Of a DNA stretch of 8,347 nucleotides, positions 1 to 5,415 are shown piece after piece (position 1 is the stretch's first letter; the number at the start of each line of letters is the position of its first letter). This DNA comes from RBG-16-66-20 sp964616875. GTDB lineage: Bacteria; Pseudomonadota; Gammaproteobacteria; Burkholderiales; SG8-39. The DNA lies in NCBI GenBank assembly GCA_964616875.1, contig CAZTSJ010000115.1, forward strand, positions 1 through 8,347. Direction: 5' to 3'. A program made the position numbers and the translations under genes. The notes under the pieces are model-generated. The model did not search any database and was not told where the DNA came from. It saw only the letters and a list, made by a program, of their open reading frames with translations.

Positions 1-984
1 CTCAACGACGCGCTCCACGAATTTGTCGTGAATCGACGCCTCCACCAGCAGCCGCGAACTCGCGTTGCACCGCTGGCCGTTGAGGCTGAAGATCATGAAG
101 CACACGGCATCGACGGCCCTGTCGAGGTCGGCATCGGCAAACACGATCACGGGGCTCTTGCCCCCCAGTTCGAAGTGCACACGCTTCAGGCTGGCCGCGC
201 CCTGGGCCATGATCCGCGAACCGGTTTCGGTCCCGCCAACGAAGCCGATGGCGCGAATGGCGGGATCCTCCGTGAGGGCCCTGCCGGCTTCCTCGCCCGT
301 GCCATGCACGACGTTCAGGACGCCGGCCGGCAGACCGGACTGCACGGCGATCTGTGCCAGGAAGGAGGCGTTCAAGGGACTCCACTCCGCCGGCTTGTGC
401 ACGACCGTGCAGCCGGCGGCAAGCGCGGGCGCGATCTTCCACGTGGACAGCATGAACGGCATGTTCCAGGGCGTGATCACGCCCACCGGTCCGATCGGCT
501 CCCGCAGCGTGTAGTTGGTATGGGTGGCCGTTGAAAAGGAATGGCCGTCGGAGGCCTGGGGCGCGCGATCGGCGAAGAAACGGAAATTCTCCGCGCCGCG
601 CGTTGCGGTTTTCGCAGTGAAATGAAGCGGCTGCCCGGTGTCGGCGGTTTCGATCAATGAGATCGCCTCCGCCTCCGCTTCGATGCGGTCGGCGATGGTG
701 TGCAGCAGGTCCCGGCGCTGGGCGCCGCTCCAGCTTCGCCAGGACTCAAACGCCGCAGCCGCGGCGGCGCTTGCACGGCGCACGTCGGCCGCCGTTCCGA
801 GCGCTGTCTGGTTGAGCGTCTTGCCGTCCAGCGGCGAAAAATTTCGGAAAGTCCTGCCCTCGATCCCCGGCTGCGCCGCGCCCGCGATGAAGTGCGGCAG
901 GACAGGGGAAGACAGTTTGTCGATCAGACCTTGGGCACGCGCCTGATTGGCTTGTGCCGACGATTCAGCGAGGGCTTGCGTCAT
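1..984 (-). CDS. HpaE-like NAD(P)-dependent aldehyde dehydrogenase, partial (C-terminus outside window)
   Basis: The frame is open from an ATG at 984 down to position 1, giving 328 residues of a protein that usually has about 490. It oxidises an aldehyde to a carboxylic acid in the cytoplasm. Visible landmarks are PWNMPF (172-177, Asn174 stabilising the transition state), HKPAEWSP (196-203, cofactor-binding Lys197), the nucleotide-binding loop GFVGGTETGS (247-256), FELGGKSP (271-278, general-base Glu272) and NGQRCNASSR (303-312, nucleophile Cys306). The stretch ETADTGQPLH and the NGxRC context resemble 5-carboxymethyl-2-hydroxymuconate semialdehyde dehydrogenase (HpaE) and related muconic-semialdehyde enzymes. 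No other meta-cleavage gene is in view, so the substrate is uncertain. The start overlaps the stop of the upstream receptor gene by 4 nt (ATGA), with a GGAGA at 989-993 as ribosome binding site. The family is certain; the specific substrate is inference. Confidence 0.93.
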   Translation of the reverse strand, partial: MTQALAESSAQANQARAQGLIDKLSSPVLPHFIAGAAQPGIEGRTFRNFSPLDGKTLNQTALGTAADVRRASAAAAAAFESWRSWSGAQRRDLLHTIADRIEAEAEAISLIETADTGQPLHFTAKTATRGAENFRFFADRAPQASDGHSFSTATHTNYTLREPIGPVGVITPWNMPFMLSTWKIAPALAAGCTVVHKPAEWSPLNASFLAQIAVQSGLPAGVLNVVHGTGEEAGRALTEDPAIRAIGFVGGTETGSRIMAQGAASLKRVHFELGGKSPVIVFADADLDRAVDAVCFMIFSLNGQRCNASSRLLVEASIHDKFVERVVE

Positions 985-1967
985 TGCTTCTCCAGTTGCG
1001 CGGCCTTGACGAGTTGCTCCCAGCGGCGCGTTTCCGCTGCAACCAGGCTCTTGAACTCCTGCGGGCCGGATGACTTCGGCTCGACGCCGAACCTGATGAG
1101 CGCATCCCGCGTTTCGGCGACCTGGAGAACCTCGCCGATGGTTCGCGCCAGGCGCCCGATGACAGGCGCCGGTGTCCTGGCCGGTGCGAAAAGCCCGATC
1201 CAACCCCCTACTGCGTAGCCGGGCAGTCCCGCTTCCGCAATCGTCGGCAGCGTCGGGGCGAGCGCCGATCTTTCTTTCGAGGTGAGCGCAAGCGCCCGCA
1301 GCCGCCCCGAATTGATGTGCGGCTGCGCGGCGGCCAGCGCCGGAAACATGACCTGAATCCGGCCCGCCAGCAGGTCGGCGATCGCCGGTTGCGCCCCCTT
1401 GTAAGGCACATGGACCATCTGCGTGCGGGACATGTGCATGAACAGTTCTCCCGCCAGATGCACGCTGGTTCCATAGCCGGGTGAACCGAAGCTCATCTGC
1501 GCGCCGTGCTTTTGCGCGTAGGAAATGAGTTCCGGTACCGTGTTGGCCGGAAGGCTTGACTGAACCACGAGGACACCCGGCACGTCCGCGATCTGGGAAA
1601 CCGCAACCAGGTCTCGTTCAAAGTCATACGGCAGCTTTCCGAACAGCGCCGAACCAATCGCATTGCTGGCGCTGCCCATCAATAGCGTGTAGCCGTCCGC
1701 CTGTGCAGTGGCCACCGCCTCGGTGCCGACGATAGCGCCGCCGCCAGCGCGATTCTCGATGACGAAAGGTTTCCCGAGCCGCTCCTGGAATTTGGGGGCA
1801 AGGAGCCTGGCGACGTTGTCCGCGGCGCCACCCGGCACGAACGGCACGACGATTCGAACGGGGCGCTCCGGCCACGCGGCAGCCGGTTGCGCGTTTGAAC
1901 GCGGTGCGCCGCCGAGAAGGATTGCGGCGCAAAGCGCGGCCTGGAACAAATGCTGGCTGCGCGTCAT
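981..1967 (-). CDS. Bug/TctC-family periplasmic solute-binding receptor
   Basis: A 328-residue secreted receptor of the Bug (TctC) family, which binds small carboxylates in the periplasm. It serves tripartite tricarboxylate transporters or acts as a sensor. Residues 1-26 form a signal peptide with a hydrophobic core (ALCAAILLGG) and probable cleavage after SNA. Family hallmarks follow in order: WPERPVRIVVPF (32-43), the ligand loop PGGAADNVAR (45-54), ENRAGGG (71-77), ADGYTLL (90-96), the second ligand loop SPGYGTSVHLAGEL (162-175) and HVPYKG (186-191). No TctA or TctB membrane subunit is encoded here; such orphan receptors are common in Burkholderiales. Its ATG overlaps the stop of the preceding receptor gene as ATGA, and its own stop overlaps the aldehyde dehydrogenase start in the same way. 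A GGGAGAG at 1976-1982 lies 8 nt before the ATG. The ligand cannot be told from sequence. Confidence 0.95.
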   Translation of the reverse strand: MTRSQHLFQAALCAAILLGGAPRSNAQPAAAWPERPVRIVVPFVPGGAADNVARLLAPKFQERLGKPFVIENRAGGGAIVGTEAVATAQADGYTLLMGSASNAIGSALFGKLPYDFERDLVAVSQIADVPGVLVVQSSLPANTVPELISYAQKHGAQMSFGSPGYGTSVHLAGELFMHMSRTQMVHVPYKGAQPAIADLLAGRIQVMFPALAAAQPHINSGRLRALALTSKERSALAPTLPTIAEAGLPGYAVGGWIGLFAPARTPAPVIGRLARTIGEVLQVAETRDALIRFGVEPKSSGPQEFKSLVAAETRRWEQLVKAAQLEKQ

Positions 1968-2953
1968 TTGCGCGGCTCTCCCTGCTCCACCGTGGCGCTC
2001 ATCGAGGCGGCCAGCCGTTTCCAGGCCGCCACCTCCGCCGATATCGCATTGCCGAACGCCAACCCGGTCTCCGCACGCGCGTCGATCGCGAGCTCAAGGA
2101 ATTGCTTCATGACCTGCGGCTCGTTGAGCACCGCAAGCACCGCTTGGGTCAGCGACTTCACTTTCGCCTCGGGCAGCCCCGCGGGCGCCATCAGGCCGTA
2201 CCAGGACTCGCTCTCCATCGCCGAACCGGACTCGCGCAGGGTCGGAACTTCCGGCAGGGCACCGGCTCGCCGTCCGGACGACACGGCCAGAGCCCGCAGC
2301 TGCCCTGACCGGATCTTCGGCAGGGCAAGCACGGCCGCAGGCAGCATCACTTCCACTTCCCCCGATATCACCTGCCCTATCGCTACTGCCCCTCCTGCCG
2401 CCGGAACATGGCGCAGATCGAGCCCGGCTTCACGAAAGTATTGCTCCGCGATGAGGTGGTGGGGACCCATGGCGCCCGTGGAGGCGTAGCGCCAGCGGCC
2501 CTGCGCAAGGCGCGCCTTGCCGACGAATTCCTGGATGGTTTGCGGGCCGGAGGTTGCCACGACCAGCACATAGGGCACTGCCGCAAAGCGGATAACGGGT
2601 GTGAAACTCCGCACCGGGTCGTAGGCGACGTCTTTGAGGAAGGCGGGCGCGATCCCGTGGCTGCTTTGGGTGGCGATCAGCAAGGTCTGGCCATCCGGCG
2701 CAGCCGAGGCGACTTGTTGCGCCCCGAGGGTTCCATTCCGGCCGACCACGTTGTCGACCACGACCGGCCCAAGACCCTTCGCGGTCAGGCCCTCGGCCAG
2801 CAGCCGGGCGATCGTGTCAGTCGAGCCCTGGGCCGCTGTTGGCACGACCAGGCGCACGGTGCCCGTCTGCGCAACCGCCAAGCGGCCTGACACGACCGCG
2901 GCAAGTCCCAGCAGCGCGATACAAGAAGCCAGCCGGAATACCTGATATTGCAT
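1964..2953 (-). CDS. Divergent Bug/TctC-family periplasmic receptor, first gene of the operon
   Basis: A 329-residue secreted protein of the Bug/TctC family. Residues 1-28 are a signal peptide (hydrophobic run CIALLGLAAVV, probable cleavage after AVA). The fold is recognisable from VRLVVP (33-38), DTIARLLAEG (46-55), APDGQTLL (85-92), the ligand loop STGAMGPHHL (158-167) and SGQLRALAV near the middle of the second lobe. Several usually conserved positions differ: the first ligand loop reads PTAAQGSTD where PGG-type residues are normal, ENRPG is replaced by DNVVG, and HVPYKG by HVPAAGG (182-188). This suggests an altered ligand. It is only loosely similar to its neighbour, so the pair is not a recent duplication. 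An in-frame TGA at 2966-2968 excludes a longer start; no clear Shine-Dalgarno precedes the ATG. It shares a 4-nt overlap with the next receptor gene. No TctA/TctB partner is visible. Confidence 0.92.
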   Translation of the reverse strand: MQYQVFRLASCIALLGLAAVVSGRLAVAQTGTVRLVVPTAAQGSTDTIARLLAEGLTAKGLGPVVVDNVVGRNGTLGAQQVASAAPDGQTLLIATQSSHGIAPAFLKDVAYDPVRSFTPVIRFAAVPYVLVVATSGPQTIQEFVGKARLAQGRWRYASTGAMGPHHLIAEQYFREAGLDLRHVPAAGGAVAIGQVISGEVEVMLPAAVLALPKIRSGQLRALAVSSGRRAGALPEVPTLRESGSAMESESWYGLMAPAGLPEAKVKSLTQAVLAVLNEPQVMKQFLELAIDARAETGLAFGNAISAEVAAWKRLAASMSATVEQGEPRK

Positions 2954-2957
2954 GCGT

Positions 2958-2981
2958 ACGCTGCGTCAAACGCTGTGTCGA
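2958..2981. repeat. Two tandem 12-bp direct repeats in the leader of the receptor operon
   Basis: The 12-mer ACGCTGCGTCAA at 2958-2969 is followed directly by ACGCTGTGTCGA at 2970-2981, with 10 of 12 positions identical. They sit 5 nt before the start codon of the first receptor gene and just downstream of its candidate promoter. They could be an operator or chance; the sequence shows only the repeat itself. Confidence 0.45.
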
Positions 2982-2990
2982 GGGGAGCAA

Positions 2991-3019
2991 AGTTTACGAG
3001 CCGGCTTTTAGTTCTACAA
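2991..3019 (-). promoter_or_regulatory. Candidate sigma70-type promoter of the receptor/aldehyde dehydrogenase operon
   Basis: On the minus strand TTGTAG (3019-3014, -35) and TAAACT (2996-2991, -10) are separated by 17 nt. The -10 matches the consensus at 4 of 6 positions and the -35 at 3 of 6, so it is weak, as expected for a promoter needing a LysR activator. Transcription would start near 2984, about 30 nt before the ATG at 2953. It overlaps the facing candidate promoter of the regulator almost completely. Confidence 0.25.
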
Positions 3020-3020
3020 T
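2993..3020 (+). promoter_or_regulatory. Candidate sigma70-type promoter of the LysR regulator gene
   Basis: TTTACG (2993-2998) and TACAAT (3015-3020) are spaced by 16 nt and match the -35 and -10 consensus at 4/6 and 5/6 positions. The start would fall near 3027, about 40 nt before the regulator's ATG and upstream of the near-palindrome at 3037-3047, which would fit autorepression. The call is by eye only. Confidence 0.35.
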
Positions 3021-3036
3021 TAGATTAATATGAACG

Positions 3037-3047
3037 ACTGATTCAGT
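3037..3047. promoter_or_regulatory. 11-bp near-palindrome, candidate operator in the divergent control region
   Basis: ACTGATTCAGT is a perfect inverted repeat (ACTGA/TCAGT) around one central base, in the AT-rich gap between the divergent regulator and the receptor operon. Nearby at 3019-3029 is a second short inverted repeat, ATTAGATTAAT. LysR-type proteins usually bind dyads of this kind near their own promoter. Neither site shows a symmetric T-N11-A core, so assignment to this regulator is inference. Confidence 0.35.
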
Positions 3048-3067
3048 TTATGGATTAGTAGCGATCC

Positions 3068-4003
3068 ATGATCAACCCCAACCTCAAGCACCTGAGGATC
3101 TTCGTCGCGGTCGGGCGCTCGGGAAGCTTTCGGGCATCCGCCCAGTCCCTGCACATAAGCCAGCCTGCGGCCAGTCATGCCGTTTCGCAAATCGAGTCGC
3201 TGCTCTCGGTCAGGCTCATGGAACGCACGACGCGCTCGGTGAAGCTGACGGACGCCGGGATGGCATTTCTCGCCGACGCAGAGCGCATGATCGAGGGCCT
3301 GGACCGATCCGTGTCGGCAGTGCGCGAGTTCGCGACCTCCGGTCGCGGGCGCGTTTCGGTGGCGTGCCTGTCATCTGCCGCGGTCCGCCTTTTGCCCCCG
3401 GTTCTGGAGGAGATGCGCAGACGACTCCCTGAAATGAACGTGGAATTGCAGGACACAAACTTGCGGGGGATTCTTCGAAGCCTAGAGGCGGGCGAATGCG
3501 ACGTAGCGGTGTCAAGCGAGGACCCCGCCATCAAGAGAAGCAAGTTCGAACCGCTATTGACCGATAATTTCCAGGTCGTATGCCCTGCGAATCATCCGCT
3601 CGCCGGCCGTGAAACCGTCACCGGCAACGATCTGGCGAACTACCGTTGTGTCATGCTCAGACGCGACTCAGGTATTCGCGCCGCGATCGACCGGGCGCTT
3701 TACGCCCGCAACATTGAACTTCAGATCGTGCATGAGACCACTCAGGTGCACACAGCCCTCGGGCTCGTCGCGGCAGGCCTGGGGGTCACCGTGATGCCGG
3801 CCATGCTTTGCCCCGCGCCGGGCGATGCGAGCCTTGCCGTGCGAGCGCTCAGCAAACCAAGGATTTCCCGGCGCATAGGAGTGGTGTTCTCCACTTACCG
3901 GAGTCCGTCTCCGGGCGCGCTCGCATTCGTCGACGTGTTCAAGCAAGCCCTGAACGCGGGCAAGATCAGCCTGCCTGACGGAGTGACGCGCATCCGCCAA
4001 TAG
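3068..4003 (+). CDS. LysR-family transcriptional regulator
   Basis: A 311-residue cytoplasmic DNA-binding regulator of normal LysR-family length. The N-terminal winged helix-turn-helix spans about residues 5-64, with the typical LKHLRIFVAVGRSGSF opening, the recognition-helix region ISQPAASHAVSQIE (30-43) and RTTRSVKLTDAG (53-64). Residues from about 92 to 300 form the periplasmic-binding-protein-like effector domain (RGRVSVACLSS, ECDVAVSSEDP, GLGVTVMP). The ATG at 3068 is the first possible start because an in-frame TAG lies at 3059-3061; its Shine-Dalgarno is poor. The gene diverges from the Bug-Bug-aldehyde dehydrogenase operon across a 114-bp gap, the standard arrangement for a LysR regulator and its target, so it probably controls that operon and itself in response to a substrate-derived acid. 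The effector is unknown. It ends 24 nt before the convergent tRNA gene, with no convincing hairpin terminator between. Confidence 0.95.
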   Translation: MINPNLKHLRIFVAVGRSGSFRASAQSLHISQPAASHAVSQIESLLSVRLMERTTRSVKLTDAGMAFLADAERMIEGLDRSVSAVREFATSGRGRVSVACLSSAAVRLLPPVLEEMRRRLPEMNVELQDTNLRGILRSLEAGECDVAVSSEDPAIKRSKFEPLLTDNFQVVCPANHPLAGRETVTGNDLANYRCVMLRRDSGIRAAIDRALYARNIELQIVHETTQVHTALGLVAAGLGVTVMPAMLCPAPGDASLAVRALSKPRISRRIGVVFSTYRSPSPGALAFVDVFKQALNAGKISLPDGVTRIRQ

Positions 4004-4027
4004 TCCGAACAGGGAGGCTACAAAAAG

Positions 4028-4117
4028 TGGCGGAGAGGGAGGGATTCGAACCCCCGGTACCCTTGCGGGCACAACAGATTTCGAGTCTGCCGCAATCGAC
4101 CACTCTGCCACCTCTCC
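4028..4117 (-). tRNA. tRNA-Ser (anticodon CGA)
   Basis: A complete 90-nt serine tRNA that reads UCG codons. The acceptor strands GGAGAGG (4117-4111) and CCTCTCC (4038-4032) pair fully, followed by discriminator G and an encoded CCA (4030-4028). The anticodon stem GCAGA/TCTGT encloses the loop CTCGAAA, with anticodon CGA at 4083-4081. The T arm contains GGTTCGAATCC, and the long variable arm is the class II type expected for serine. It starts 17 nt after the serS stop on the same strand, so it is likely carried on the serS transcript and cut out by tRNA processing enzymes. A run of five T follows the CCA (4026-4022), which may help end the transcript, but no separate hairpin is present. Confidence 0.97.
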
Positions 4118-4134
4118 GCGGGAGGCGAATTTTA

Positions 4135-5415
4135 TCAGGGGCGGGTGATCTTCTCGGCCCCGCTCATGTAGGAACGCAGTGCCGCGGGAATCGTCACCGA
4201 GCCGTCGGCGTTCTGGTAGTTCTCGAGGACCGCGATCAGCGTGCGGCCCACGGCGAGGCCGGAACCGTTCAGCGTATGCACCGGCTCGGTCTTGCCCTTG
4301 TCGTTGCGGAAGCGCGCCTGCATGCGGCGCGCCTGGAAGGATTCGAAATTCGAGCAGGACGAAATTTCGCGGAACGCCTTCTGCCCGGGCAGCCAGACTT
4401 CGAGGTCGTAGGTCTTCGCCGACGCGAAGCCGGTGTCGCCGGTGCACAAGGTCACCACGCGGTACGGCAGCTCCAGTTTCTTCAGAATCGCCTCGGCATG
4501 GCCAGTGAGTTCTTCGTGGCCGGCGTAGGACTGCGCCGGATGGATGATCTGCACCAGTTCCACCTTGTCGAACTGGTGGTTGCGGATCATGCCGCGCGTG
4601 TCCTTGCCCGCCGAGCCGGCTTCAGAGCGGAAACAGGGCGAATGGCAGACGTATTTCAGCGGCAACTGCTCCAGCGGGACGATGGTGTCGCGCACGAAGT
4701 TGGTGACCGAGGATTCGGCGGTCGGGATCAGGTAGAGGTCGCGGCCCTCCAGCTTGAACAGGTCGTCCTTGAACTTGGCGAAGCTCGTCACGCCGTCGGC
4801 GCAGGCGCTGGTCACCATGTAGGGCGTGTACACCTCGGTATAGCCGTGCTCCGCGGTGTGCGTGTCGAGCATGAACTGCGCGAGCGCACGATGCAGGCGC
4901 GCGACGCCGCCCTTCATCACCACGAAGCGCGCGCCGGCGAGCTTCACGCCGGCCTCGAAATCCATGCCGTCCAGCCCAGCGCCGATATCGACGTGGTCCT
5001 TCGGCGCGAAATCGAACTTGCGCGGCTCGCCCCAGCGGCGCTGCTCGACGCAGTCCTCGGGCTTGCTGCCTACAGGGACGCTCTCGTGCGGAAGGTTCGG
5101 GACCAGGGAGACAAATTCACGCTGCTTTGCCTGTACCGCCTCGTTCTCCAACTCCATCTGCTTCAGCCTGTCGCCGAATCCGGCCGCCTGGGCCAGCAGC
5201 TCGGACGCCAGCTTTTCGTCCTGCTTCGCCTTAGCGTTGCCGATCTGCTTCGAAAGCGCATTGCGCTCCGATTGCAGCTGCTCGGTGCCGGTTTGAATAT
5301 TTTTTCTTTTTATTTCAAGAGAATTAAAACCGGCAACATCGAGCGCATAGCCGCGCGTCGCGAGGCGCTTCGCCACCGCGTCGATGTCGTTCCTGAGCAG
5401 CTGGATGTCGATCAT
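4135..5415 (-). CDS. serS: Seryl-tRNA synthetase
   Basis: A class II aminoacyl-tRNA synthetase of 426 residues, full length, that attaches serine to tRNA-Ser in the cytoplasm. Residues 1 to about 105 form the N-terminal coiled-coil arm that grips the long variable arm of the tRNA, beginning MIDIQLLRND. The catalytic core shows the serine-binding PTAES (231-235), motif 2 FRSEAGSAGKDTRG (262-275), REISSCSNFESFQARR (349-363) and motif 3 NGSGLAVGRTLIAVLEN (383-399). The usual GTGQLPKF-type segment before the PTAE loop is instead GVTSFAKF (208-215), and residues 30-43 are encoded by a notably AT-rich patch. The ATG overlaps the rarA stop as ATGA, so translation is probably coupled. The stop TGA is followed in frame by TAA. 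A tRNA-Ser gene lies 17 nt downstream. Confidence 0.98.
   Translation of the reverse strand: MIDIQLLRNDIDAVAKRLATRGYALDVAGFNSLEIKRKNIQTGTEQLQSERNALSKQIGNAKAKQDEKLASELLAQAAGFGDRLKQMELENEAVQAKQREFVSLVPNLPHESVPVGSKPEDCVEQRRWGEPRKFDFAPKDHVDIGAGLDGMDFEAGVKLAGARFVVMKGGVARLHRALAQFMLDTHTAEHGYTEVYTPYMVTSACADGVTSFAKFKDDLFKLEGRDLYLIPTAESSVTNFVRDTIVPLEQLPLKYVCHSPCFRSEAGSAGKDTRGMIRNHQFDKVELVQIIHPAQSYAGHEELTGHAEAILKKLELPYRVVTLCTGDTGFASAKTYDLEVWLPGQKAFREISSCSNFESFQARRMQARFRNDKGKTEPVHTLNGSGLAVGRTLIAVLENYQNADGSVTIPAALRSYMSGAEKITRP

Noticed and set aside
981..2953. Recent tandem duplication of the two Bug receptor genes
   Set aside because: The two proteins share the family framework but differ at most positions, including the ligand loops, and no nucleotide repeat is evident. 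They are distinct family members brought together.
4004..4027. Rho-independent terminator between the LysR gene and the tRNA
   Set aside because: The 24-nt gap has only a five-base T (or A) run and no compact GC-rich hairpin directly before it on either strand.
3668..4447. A 259-codon minus-strand open frame containing GEVAEWSIAADSKSVVPARV
   Set aside because: This peptide is the sense-strand translation of the tRNA-Ser itself. The frame also crosses the end of serS out of frame and the LysR gene antisense.
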